Origin: Larix kaempferi
Lineage: Eukaryota; Streptophyta; Pinopsida; Pinales; Pinaceae
DNA length: 64,000 bases
Assembly: GCA_027924585.1 (NCBI GenBank)
Contig: BSBM01001383.1
Coordinates: 1 to 64,000 of the forward strand
Reading direction: 5' to 3'
Shown: positions 55,509-64,000 of the stretch, one piece after another
Layout of the letters: the number at the start of each line of letters is the position of its first letter
How positions within the stretch are numbered: position 1 is the first letter of the stretch
Notes under the pieces: model-generated
Told to the model about the DNA's origin: nothing
What the model saw: only the letters and a program-made list of their open reading frames with translations
Databases searched by the model: none
Translations under genes and position numbers: made by a program

Positions 55509-56916
55509 TTGGTGTCGGTGGGGAAACGGGAGGCGAAATATACCACACAGGTAATCCCAATGTTAACCCGGGGAGACTAAGGGTAGCCATAACCGGGGCG
55601 CTTACTACACCCGAAGGAGGAAATAGAAAGGGGATTGTGTGGATGGGTGTAACCCCAATGTGACTAGGGACTAATGGTGGTTTGGGTAACAAGGAGGGTT
55701 GATTACCGGGTGTTTGTGAAAGAGTGCAGAGGTTAGCGACCTGGGTCTCTGGTGACGGTGGTGGAATGGCCTGGAATGTAGAGGTCATCGGCACCTCGGA
55801 GTAAGGTCCTGGTCCTACTGAGGAAATGAATGAGGTAGTTGCACCACAAACAGGTTGTTCAACCATGGGGAGAACATTTTCAGGTGTGGCGGGGGCCTTG
55901 GGATCGTAATAGGTGAGCTGGTCGACCTTGACCACGCGTCCCTCATGGGGGAACTGCATGGTGCGAAATACGGATGAGGCAACAGCTCGCATGGCATACA
56001 TGTAGCTGCGACCAAGTAAAAGGTTATAGTCTAGTTGGGCATTGATGACCTCAATGTCAATGAGCAAAGTTTTACCCGCCAGCTGGACAGGGACATTGGC
56101 TAAAATACCTTGGGGTTGAGCCGAACGGCCGTCGTAGGCTCGTAATGCAGTGGTGGACTGCTGGAGAGTAGGGGATCCCAACTTCTGCCAAACGAATGTG
56201 GACATGACGCATGTAGAGGCCCCTTCATCGATAATGCACCGATGGATAACAAGATTCCAAACAGAAACGGAAACTTGGAATGCTAAAGAGGAAGGCAGGC
56301 GTGGTTCAGACTGGTTTGAATCGAATGCAATCAGCTGTGAATTATTGGGGTCAATGGCGCCAATGGCAGAGAGTAAAGTCTTGCGCTGTGAAGGACAGTT
56401 TTTCAAAACTTCTAAAGCAGACATGGCTGCCGGAGACTGGGCTAAGTCGTCGACAATATTGTAATTCGACGCAGCGTGAGCATTGGGATTACTGTTGATG
56501 CGACGAAGTGGGAAGCGAGGTGCTTTGGAAGCGCCATCAAGTGGAGCCGGAGGTATATGTAACGTTTGATCTGTGGGATTAACGTTAGTGTTCTTGTCGG
56601 CGGGAGGGGCTTCAGACGTGGAGCCATATTGGTTCCAACGGGTTTGGAGGTTGGCATCGGCAGTTGACATCATCAACAAATGGTGAGTACCTGAATCGAA
56701 CAAGGGTTGATCAGGGGCTGCATAAGTGATCTGCTGTGGTGGCACGTTGCCCTGAGGGGGGGCTAATGGCTGAGTGTTCACTACACCCTGGTTTGGAAAG
56801 GGGTTTTGCAGCACCAAGGGTTGATGTTGAGGTGGTGGAGGGTTGGGTGGCGGCTGAGGAGCCGCTTGCCCTTGACGATGTGCATCGTCGGTCCAGAGTT
56901 GCCGAGCTCGCTCCAA
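55366..56916 (-). CDS. T3 protease polyprotein segment, 516 aa
   Basis: This is an open stretch of 516 codons. It starts just after the first zinc knuckle, has a Pro/Gln-rich linker, RFPLRRINSNPNAHAASNYN near residue 150, then a retropepsin-like domain: catalytic RCIIDEGAST, AGKTLLIDIE, LLLGRSYMYAMRAVASSVFR and MQFPHEGRVVKVDQLTYYD. After the protease comes a Pro/Thr-rich segment with MATLSLPGLTLGLPVWY. The same frame extends upstream to gag with stops. The protease would process Gag; it keeps the DEG catalytic motif of B and T1. Integrity of this stretch contrasts with the damaged gag upstream. Confidence 0.75.
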   Translation of the reverse strand: MERARQLWTDDAHRQGQAAPQPPPNPPPPQHQPLVLQNPFPNQGVVNTQPLAPPQGNVPPQQITYAAPDQPLFDSGTHHLLMMSTADANLQTRWNQYGSTSEAPPADKNTNVNPTDQTLHIPPAPLDGASKAPRFPLRRINSNPNAHAASNYNIVDDLAQSPAAMSALEVLKNCPSQRKTLLSAIGAIDPNNSQLIAFDSNQSEPRLPSSLAFQVSVSVWNLVIHRCIIDEGASTCVMSTFVWQKLGSPTLQQSTTALRAYDGRSAQPQGILANVPVQLAGKTLLIDIEVINAQLDYNLLLGRSYMYAMRAVASSVFRTMQFPHEGRVVKVDQLTYYDPKAPATPENVLPMVEQPVCGATTSFISSVGPGPYSEVPMTSTFQAIPPPSPETQVANLCTLSQTPGNQPSLLPKPPLVPSHIGVTPIHTIPFLFPPSGVVSAPVMATLSLPGLTLGLPVWYISPPVSPPTPNVILQPVQPIVTSTQPPPGITTPSSSTNPPPFVRPTTIHCGTPTQGS

Positions 56917-58860
56917 ATGTGGGCAAGAATGCGTGTAATGACCATAGACTCCTCAGATAAAACAAGGGTGGTTTGTTCTGAGGTTATTATTTCTAGGCTG
57001 CTTAGGATTTCGATCTGGATTGCGGTTGGGAGGAGCAGCATTGTTATTCTGCGGAGGATTGGGAGGTGGAGGACCTTGCTGATGTTGTTGGTTATTACCG
57101 CGGTTACGACCTCTACCACAGTTCTGTTGCACACCTTGGTTGCGCTGGTTATTTTGGTTCTATGGCTGGTTGTGCTGTGTATACACTTTCCCTTGAGCAG
57201 TGGGAGGATTTTGGTTCGCCGCAGGTGCGGGAGCAGGTTGTGGTGGATAATAAGCCTGTGGTGCTGGAGGTGGTCCAGTTGCCTGCTGGGGTTGTTGGTA
57301 ACCCTGAGCTATTGGATAGTACAATGGTTGAGGTGCAGCTGGGGGGGCGTATGCAGGTGGTGCATGACCAAAACACTGAGGTGGACATGAAGGTCCATGG
57401 GTATGCTGGTGATGTGCCATGGGAGCATATGAACTGGTTGCTCCAGACTGAGATGTAGCCCGCGAAAGGTCGGGACCATGGCTAGGATGTGTAATGGAAA
57501 AGGGTTGGGGATGTGTGGCCATACAACCAATGATGCCATCAGCGGCATGGGATGCCCCCGGCGCATCATGTTGGGATGACTCGCCCCGAGGGGCGTCTGG
57601 AATAATGGTATACAGATAACCTGATTGGGCGTAAATGAGATCAAACTGTTGGGCTTTGAGGATGGCCTCTTCTTCAGACTAGGGTCTTTCGGATGCCACA
57701 TCCTTCGCAATGAGAGGGAGAAGGGTTTTTAGAAACCAATCTAGGAAGATACGGTCGTCTAACTTGATTTTGCAGAGGCTTCAGCGTCGACGCCACTCAT
57801 GAATGTTGTCAATGATGTGGGTGGCTGTGTTCTGTCTACAAGACAATAGAATCTCGACGCCCGCATCATAGCGGACAGGTAACTGAAAGAACTGCAGGAA
57901 GGTCGAGGCAAGGGAGGTAAAGGTGGCATGCGTCCCATGGGGCTGCTCGATATACCACTTGGCTGCAGAGCCAGTGAAGGTGCGCTGTAATAGACGGAGG
58001 CGGACAGAGTCATCCACTACGGAGTTGGAGGAACACCATAGATGGAAGGACATGATATGGTTCTGGGGGTCCTCACCTGCCTTGCCCTCAAACTTAGGGA
58101 TGTCGGAGGGGAGTTTGGTGGGCATGTGAGGCCACGCAGGATCATGTCTGATAGGGTCATTGGTGAGTTTGGCTAAGTTTGGTAAGTTCAGACTCGCCAT
58201 GTACGGTAAGCTAGCAGATGTAGTGATGGGGACTGGGACATGCCTAGTCATGGTGGTATGATGTAGGGGTCCAGTAGTGCCGAAAGGTATGCTAGGTATT
58301 GCAGGTAGGTGTCCTGCAATAGGTGTGGTCTGGTATGGGCCAGCGCCTCCAAGTGCAACATGGGTTACACTTGGGTTAGGAATAGCAGTAGGGATTCCTG
58401 GAATAGGGTTTGGGAAACCAGAGGGGGTGTGACCCCTATGTTGGGCATACCCATAACAGGTGGTGGCCCTGTGTTGGGCATTCCTAAATGTGGAGTGTTG
58501 CCCATGTTGGGCATACCCAGGGGGGTGGTTGTTGCCATGGATGGCACAACCACAGAAGGGTCTATGGATGTCTCGCCTATGGTGCTGGTAAATAGTGGGT
58601 CAAATGGTGTTCCAGCCATAATGGTGGGTGGTGGTAATATAACGTAGTTTTCGGATTCTGCCTCAGAATCAGAGGTGAAGTGAGGCGTGTCAGAATCGGA
58701 TGACCGTATGGTTGACCGACGATGTGTCGAATCAAGGGATAAGGCTCTGCGTCGGTGACGTGGAGAGCCAAGGAGGCTAAACTCTGGGAGTTCGCCCTGT
58801 AGACGACGAGAGCGTCTAAAATTCTCAATGGTGAGAAAATAAAGTTTTGTGAAAAAATCT
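56917..58860 (-). pseudogene. gag: T3 gag with degenerate first zinc knuckle
   Basis: The N-terminus (FRRSRRLQGELPEF near 58820) lacks an ATG, having ATT there. A (GMPN-x-G)n repeat lies near 58500-58420 and a frameshift near 58420. The gag core is 58251-57781 (MASLNLPNLAKLTNDPIRHD, FHLWCSSNSVVDDSVRL, AKWYIEQPHG, IIDNIHEWRRR). Stops follow at about 57778, 57680 and 57162; between them is a Pro/Gln/Ala-rich linker. The knuckle reads NHPCFI*GVYGHYTHSCPH, with TGA in place of the second Cys. All pieces after 58251 share one frame with the protease stretch. Confidence 0.85.
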
Positions 58861-60628
58861 GTTTAAGTATCAGGTGGTGATATATAAAAAAGCTCAAAAC
58901 CCTAATGCAACCAAGGGTGCAAGAAGGTGAGTGAAAAAGAAGGCTCTCAGGCCAAAAAATCAACCTCAAAAAAGGCACTTATTCTAGCAGCTGTGCTACA
59001 ATAAGTGGAGGAATGCAACAAATGGTCAGAGTACCAACATGCAAACGACTTCTAGAAAAAATAGGTGTAACTAGACCAAAGTTGGGTTGAAGCATGCAAA
59101 TACCTAACTAAAAGTATTGTGACTCAAACAAACGATATCCTCTGCAAGGTGATGAAATCCAAGTCAGACAATATGAGTGCTGAGACAACGGCTAGATATC
59201 CCCCTACCGGGAGGGACACCGGGTAATCAATCCTAAAGAAAGGCTACTAGGATACTCCGTTCATGACGCGTCGAGAAAAGGTAAATCTACCATTTGGTCC
59301 TTTGATCGCAATATACCAATACAGGGATATCCCGAGAACTGCGAATGGTAGCCCTTCGGTTACTGAATGGATTTCGGTATTCCACTCAGGCTTCCGGAAC
59401 CATCCTCGCGACTTCAACCCTCCTAGGGGAGAGGCCTTCCCACAAACCGGTTGTGACCGCGCCAAAAAGTACTAAGAGATTTTAGCTCCCTAATTGGACA
59501 ACTTCTATGTCTCAGATGTAATAACTGAGGGGTGTTATTGGAACACCTATCCCCCCAATACTACCTAACTACAAAAGTTCTTTTAGTGTTCCCCAAGTGG
59601 GGTTAAAAGTGTGTTGAAATTAGGGTACGTTTTAAGGCTCAGTTCAATTAAGTGACCGAGTGAGTGCACGTGAGGTATTTGTAAACTGAGCTTGAAAAAG
59701 GTAAATGCTTTACAGGAAAGTTTCAAAAAACAAAGGAGCTTTTGAAAATAAAAAAGCAAATATTTATGACTTTTTCAAATAAATGGAATTTAAATGCTTT
59801 TGCAAATATCAACTCAAAAAACAAATGATCTTGTGAATTATGAAAGCAAATAATAGACTTCTTTTAAAGAAATAAATGGACTTCTTCTTTCAAGGAAATT
59901 GCTAAGGGCAAGATTTTAAAGAAGTAAACAGGAAAAATTTTAATCTAGATAAAGATGCCAAAATAAGTCCTTCTTTCAAATTTTTTTTTTAAAAAGACTT
60001 CTAGATATACATTTTAAATAGTAAATTTTTTTCAAGGCTGTAAAATATGCAGGATTTAATACTGTAAAAAATGTGCTATGTGGGCAGAAAGTACAGTAAA
60101 AATAAATTTTTAAAATCGAAATGGCCGAATGAAAAATTCAGCAGCGCGGGTTTTAACAGCAAAGCCGCGATGGACCGCGCGGGTTTCGGTCGCACAGTCA
60201 TGATGGACCGCGCGGAAAATGTCTGCGAAGCCGCGGTGTGCAGCGCGCAAATAGGCTGCGAAGTCGCGGTGAACCGCGCGGAAAAGGGCCGCGCAGTCGC
60301 GATGTGCAGCGTGGTAAATGACCGCGATGCCGCGATGTGCAGCGCGGAAACCGGAAGCAAAGCCGCGGTGAACCGCGTGGAAAAAAGGGCAAAAGCCGCG
60401 ATGGACCACGCGACTGTCAGGCTAAAAACCGCGAGGCGAAAGCCGTGCACGGAAGCCGAAAAACGAACCCGAAAATTGAGAATTCCGGGCTGTTAATGGC
60501 AATAGATGAGGCCAAAACTTCGAACAGCAATGGATCTGCTGTCTAAGATGGCAGATCTATGGATCTAAAGGTTAAAAACTAATAAAAAACTAAGATTAAA
60601 AGCAAAACTAGAGATTTATTGTTCAAAA
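58861..60628 (-). other. T3 leader
   Basis: Between the PBS and gag. The part 59150-59520 is homologous to the leader of B. The part 60131-60417 is a 33-bp tandem repeat. 59620-60060 is A/T-rich. Small ORFs through the 33-bp repeat are products of the period (a multiple of three) and are listed under findings. Confidence 0.75.
60131..60417 (-). repeat. 33-bp GC-rich tandem repeat in the T3 leader
   Basis: About 8.5 copies at exactly 33-bp steps (60164, 60197, 60230, 60263, 60296, 60329, 60362, 60395). The consensus resembles GCCGCGATGNACCGCGCGGA followed by a variable A/G-rich part. Each unit has CCGCGCGG or GCAGCGCGC, self-complementary hexamers to octamers. Because 33 is a multiple of three, an 11-residue repeat is encoded in open frames on both strands (minus-strand example: AVHRGFA and AAHRGIA units). 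Confidence 0.95.
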
Positions 60629-60644
60629 CCCAGCGGAGTCGCCA
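60629..60644 (-). other. T3 primer-binding site
   Basis: The minus strand reads TGGCGACTCCGCTGGG, five bases inside the 5' LTR, identical in core to the PBS of T1 and B. Confidence 0.88.
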
Positions 60645-60649
60645 AAAAC

Positions 60650-61394
60650 TGTTGGCCCGGTTTTGCAACCAGGCTTAGTGCTATGGGAACCTGCTAACTA
60701 GTAGCAGCAGTTTCAATAGAATTAAACAAGAAACTAATCTAAACAAAACTAATCATGGATCTATGCAAGAATATAAGCAAATAATGGAAATATTTTAAAA
60801 CAAGAACAAGAAACTATGAAAAAATAAATTTGTATTTGAAAATGGGGCAAGCTAGTGCTTGCAATAGGATTACCTCCAATGGTGAAGGTTGATGTAGAGC
60901 AACTCCCAAGATGAGTGGCTCCAAGCTCCAAGAGGTCTCCTTCTCCACCAAGAGGTCTCCTTCTCCAAGGTTGCTTCAATGGCTAAAATGCTCAAGGGAG
61001 ATTTCAGTAGCATAAGGATGAGATAATGGATGGATGTGAAATGAGGAGCCCCTATCACCTTTTTATAGGTTTTGGTGGTGGGGAATACCATTTGTGGTTT
61101 TGTGGAAACCAAATGGTATTGACCAATATGGTTTAGGTACTTTTCCCTCCTTTTTCCCTTTTTGAATAAAATTAATATTTTTATTCCCTTTTTAATATTT
61201 TTGGGAATTTGGACCCTTTTTGAGGGTTTTTTTATGCTTTTTAGGAAAAATAATCTTTTTGAGTGGGAAAAAGGGGTGTACTAAGGTCTTTTGGTGACCT
61301 TTTGTTGGTTTCAGAGGCTCAGATGGCGGAAAAGTGGACAAATGGGTTATATGAATAGGGAAATGAGCTAGTGGGCACTTTTTGGGTGTCAACA
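60650..61394 (-). repeat. T3 5' LTR (right)
   Basis: This 745-bp copy pairs with 51134-51857. It has a tandem duplication of CCAAGAGGTCTCCTTCTCCA near 60930-60970. The minus-strand TATA box is at 61058-61069. Confidence 0.97.
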
Positions 61395-61399
61395 ACCAT
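61395..61399. repeat. Right target-site duplication of T3 (ACCAT)
   Basis: An exact copy of 51129-51133. Confidence 0.97.
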
Positions 61400-62935
61400 G
61401 GTCATATGTTCTGGAACTAGAACATGATTTGTCTTTCTTGATGTACCTTTCATATTAGCGGACAACATCAACCTCATACAACACCACAATGCATTAGTAC
61501 AATCATAAGTGTCAAAACCCTAATCAATGAATATCTTCTATCGTGCATTCATAATTTTATTAAGGTGATACGACAAGTCTAAAGTTAATCAAGATTGTAC
61601 TAACCTTAATGAATACAAACATACCATAAACTTAATCATGAATAGATCTCGAAACATACCTGGATAAGTCATACTTGTCGAGATTGCTTGTAATCTTCTT
61701 ATGTAAGGCCTTAGCCTTATCTCCCTCTGAAACTAGAACTTCTTCACTTATGCAGGTGACCAATCCATTCTGTTCTAGGATTAACCCAATCCACTTGATT
61801 TCCAGAAACTGGATCTAGAGCTAGATTAGGGTTTGTCAAAGAAACCCTAAAAATTCAAACTTTGAATTTCAAACTTCTGAAAGGATGCATGAGCTGATCA
61901 AGCTGGTATACTTAGAATTTGAAAACTGCAAAGTTTCACCCCCCAAAATTGCCTTTGAAACTTCCCGATCTTCTGGACAGGATCCCTAACTAGGGTTTGA
62001 TAAAGCCCACCCTTCTGCCCAACCAAAGGTTTGATCCAAAGCTATAAACTTCAATTTTTTCTGAGGAGCTTCCAGCCGTGGTCACAGACTTAAAAAATTC
62101 CAACTTTTGCAGAAGCCCTAATTTTCCACTTTTTCGATCAAAGTCCTGAATTAGGGTTTGATCAAGTCCGACCTTCTACCCAACCAAAAAATTTGAACTT
62201 GGTCTCTAAATTTTGATTTTGATGAGTAGCACTCAGCCGTGGTCTCTGATTACAAAAATTCCAACTTTCTCTGAAACCCTAATTCCCGGAGCCATGAATG
62301 AAGGTGCTCAAAATCCAATTCTATTTTGACAGAAATATGCACTTGAATGTTTATGGTGTAACTCCGAAATTACGAATCCATGGGGTTTGAAACTTCTACC
62401 TATGGTAGCCCGACCTGCCATCTTTCCAACCCCATAGGTTTGACCTCAATTGGATTCTTTGAGAGAGAGTTATGCCAAGTGTCGCAACGTGACCTTTTTA
62501 TGGGATAAAATAGAAGAACGAACTTGTACGACATTCCACGTGTCACTGTTTCATTTTCGGCCTCTGAAAATGTTACCTGAGAAAGTACAGTCCATGCACT
62601 ACCTATCACATTTTATGAAATTTCATTTGGAGCTTCCTAGCCCAAGTTATGACCTTTTTTCCTTGGTCACCTGTTTATGACTCATATCTGGAAGAGGCAA
62701 AAACCCTAGATTGTACAGATCATAAAACACAAAGTACAACGAATTAGAAGTTGTACTTTGGACACAAAGTACATGGGGATCTGATCTTCGATCTGTAAAA
62801 GTTTCATATCCGAAAACTTCGCCAAAATGGATTTATAGTGAAAGTGCTACGATGACTGGTTTTTGCTATATCAAGCCCTAGCATCGTAAGTGCAACAAGT
62901 GTCATACATGCCATACTATGCTTTCTTTCAGGATA
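61400..62935 (-). other. Copia leader and unresolved 5' internal region
   Basis: On the minus strand this runs from the PBS towards RT and should hold leader and gag, but no copia gag is recognisable. One stretch near 61680-61760 has an open frame EEVLVSEGDKAKALHKKIT followed by SNLDKYDLS and a splice-donor-like GTATGT. Paired direct similarities (GATTAGGGTTTGATCAA-type, twice, near 61990 and 62155) suggest local duplication. Function is unassigned; a captured gene fragment or heavily decayed gag are both possible. Confidence 0.4.
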
Positions 62936-62947
62936 GCTCTGATACCA
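62936..62947 (-). other. Copia primer-binding site
   Basis: The minus strand reads TGGTATCAGAGC immediately adjacent to the LTR. This is complementary to the 3' end of initiator-Met tRNA and is the standard plant copia PBS. Confidence 0.95.
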
Positions 62948-63592
62948 TGTTAGTTTTTCAGAATTTACTTCAATCTTATCTAGGATCTTAACTGAGAGAA
63001 CAACATGTACAGCATATCTACAGCATATCAATCATGGACACAATAATGCAAGCACACAAGAGACACAGAGTTTACTTGGGGAAAACCATAAAGGTGAAAA
63101 ACCCCAATAAATTCCTCAAAGATAGATAGAGCAATGATACAACTCAAGCATAAGAGATAGACATCTCCTAGTAGAAGTTTCTCCTCCTCCACAAGTGCGC
63201 CACTCTCCAAAGAGTGTGTGTGAGAATAGAATTATCAAATAGAGTGACTCCCGCACTCTATTTATACTTGACTTGACTTGCCTAATAACCTTTACTAGGT
63301 CGGACTCAACTTAACCACATAACACAATGCTGACTGGGCCGACACCCAATAAGGTGGTCTAATAACCCTTTGACCCACATGGCTGACCGCTAATAGGGTT
63401 GTCTAATAACCCTTTGACCCACATGACTTATACAGTGCCGACCCCAACAAGGTGGTTTAATAACCCATCAAGTATAAGTTACGACACTTACAATATAAAT
63501 GATGACACTTCCGTCTAGAGGAATAATACCATCTCTATAGGAGTACAATATACATATATGAAATACATTCCGAAGTTACATATACATCAACA
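62948..63592 (-). repeat. Copia 5' LTR (right)
   Basis: This 645-bp LTR pairs with 37177-37815. The minus-strand TATA motif TATAAATA is at 63259-63266. Followed by CCCAT (63593-63597), the right TSD copy. Confidence 0.95.
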
Positions 63593-64000
63593 CCCATTGG
63601 TGGACTCTTCATCAACATGGAATCTAGAGGTTGGTACATGCCCCCAGCATGATTGCTAGAAGTAAGTGAGTTAGCTCAAACATGATGTGGAGAGGCGATC
63701 AAGTTGACTTCAACATAACGTCCAGAGGTTGAAGACATGCCCCCCAAGCTTCATTTCATTCGCCTAAGGCATAAGCGGATGAAAAGAAGGTTCAGGTACT
63801 AAGTCTACGAGAAGACTCGATTCCAAGGGAAAGGATCTGCTTCATTTTTTAATGAGCTTGACATAGGAAAAGAACTCTGTTCACGGGAACCTATTTCATT
63901 TTTTAACAAGCTTGACATAGAAAGAGAACTATGCTCATAGGATACTGTTTCATTTTTTAACGAGCTTGACATAGGAATAAATCCTTACTCGCGGGAACCT
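63593..64000 (-). mobile_element. Element G, continuation of the 3' UTR beyond the copia insertion
   Basis: Sequence after the TSD continues the 3' UTR of G: GCCCCCAGCATGA-type phrases, then three class I-like units with TTCATTTTTTAA(C/T)GAGCTTGACATAGGAA at about 63841, 63888 and 63948. The element runs off the window. No gene is present. Confidence 0.7.

Larger units (their letters stand above)
51134..61394 (-). mobile_element. T3: minus-strand non-autonomous Tat-like element with chimeric gag-protease region
   Basis: The 10.26-kb element has LTRs at 51134-51857 and 60650-61394, a perfect TSD, a PBS on the minus strand at 60629-60644 and a PPT at 51858-51870. On the minus strand it encodes gag, zinc knuckle, protease and a second MATLSLPG-type/zinc-knuckle module, but no RT, RNase H or integrase. 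The LTRs differ by about eight substitutions, a 20-bp tandem duplication and one T (about 1%), so insertion is recent even though the coding region contains stops and frameshifts: it was already defective when mobilised. It inserted into the copia element. Confidence 0.95.
37177..63592 (-). mobile_element. Copia (Ty1-type) element carrying two nested gypsy insertions
   Basis: LTRs are 37177-37815 and 62948-63592, with the TSD CCCAT at 37172-37176 and 63593-63597. The minus-strand PBS TGGTATCAGAGC (62936-62947) abuts the right LTR and matches the 3' end of initiator-Met tRNA, the usual copia primer. RT and RNase H remnants lie at 48858-49855 and 39312-39765. Removing T2 (39771-48852) and T3 (51134-61394) leaves a copia of about 7 kb. 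By eye the LTRs differ at about 5% of sites. It inserted into the 3' UTR of element G. Confidence 0.92.

Noticed and set aside
56806-57458. Plus-strand ORFs of 194 and 130 aa opposite T3 gag
   Set aside because: They are antisense shadows of the Pro/Gln-rich gag linker, which lacks stops on the opposite strand because of its composition.
60076-60496. ORFs of 99-141 aa on both strands across the 33-bp repeat as real genes
   Set aside because: The repeat period is a multiple of three, so any stop-free unit gives long ORFs in several frames. No start context or conserved domain supports translation.
1-64000. Host protein-coding genes, tRNA or rRNA genes
   Set aside because: Every substantial ORF is assigned to a retrotransposon or is a shadow; no cloverleaf-like or rRNA-like sequence was recognised by eye. 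A tRNAscan/Infernal run would settle small RNAs.

Overview
This window is intergenic DNA from a land plant, made almost entirely of LTR retrotransposons nested inside one another. I see no convincing host gene, rRNA, tRNA or CRISPR array. The evidence for a plant is Ty3/gypsy (Tat/Ogre-like) and Ty1/copia coding relics, 5-bp target-site duplications (TSDs), a copia primer-binding site (PBS) matching the initiator-Met tRNA, gypsy PBSs of the type TGGCGACTCCGCTGGG, and TATA boxes in the LTRs. I cannot name the species; a large repeat-rich vascular-plant genome is the safest reading.

Layout. (B) 134-4172 plus 13446-18268 is an old minus-strand Tat-like gypsy element. Its LTR is at 17313-18268. 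Its gag reading frame is split by a very young plus-strand element, T1 (4173-13445, TSD CTGGG), and its RNase H region is cut by a copia LTR fragment at 1-133. (D) 18269-about 25387 is the 3' end of a plus-strand gypsy: integrase C-terminus, long 3' region, accessory ORF, polypurine tract (PPT), LTR. (E) 25388-30740 holds a pair of roughly 590-bp repeats around a minus-strand gag relic. (F) 30745-33268 is a decayed plus-strand accessory ORF. (G) 34163-37176 plus 63593-64000 is the 3' LTR and 3' UTR of another minus-strand Tat-like element. Its 3' UTR is split by a 26.4-kb minus-strand copia composite (37177-63592, TSD CCCAT). That copia holds two further gypsy insertions: T2 (39771-48852, plus strand, TSD CTGCC) and T3 (51134-61394, minus strand, TSD ACCAT). 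By eye the LTR pairs differ by about 5% (copia), 4-5% (T2), 1% (T3) and 0.3% (T1), so the nesting order and relative ages agree.

How the parts work together. T1 and T3 are recent but encode only gag/zinc-knuckle/protease modules, with no reverse transcriptase, RNase H or integrase, so they must have been mobilised in trans. T1 keeps an intact 976-codon ORF ending in a hydrophobic tail. T2 is a nearly complete but stop-riddled gag-RT-RNase H-integrase element with a second, post-pol transcription-unit-like ORF (basic patch, plant-mobile-domain-like motif, coiled coil). D and F carry comparable post-pol ORFs.

The most interesting signal is RNA-level. The 3' UTRs of T1, T3 and G contain tandem stem-loops whose stems change sequence while keeping complementarity and whose loops or bulges are conserved. 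D shows a separate array of the same kind, and the copia 3' region has a repeat array with self-complementary ends. The Tat-like elements also carry short GC-rich palindrome arrays in the LTR upstream of the TATA box and/or in the untranslated leader. Both look like candidate cis signals for trans-mobilised RNAs.
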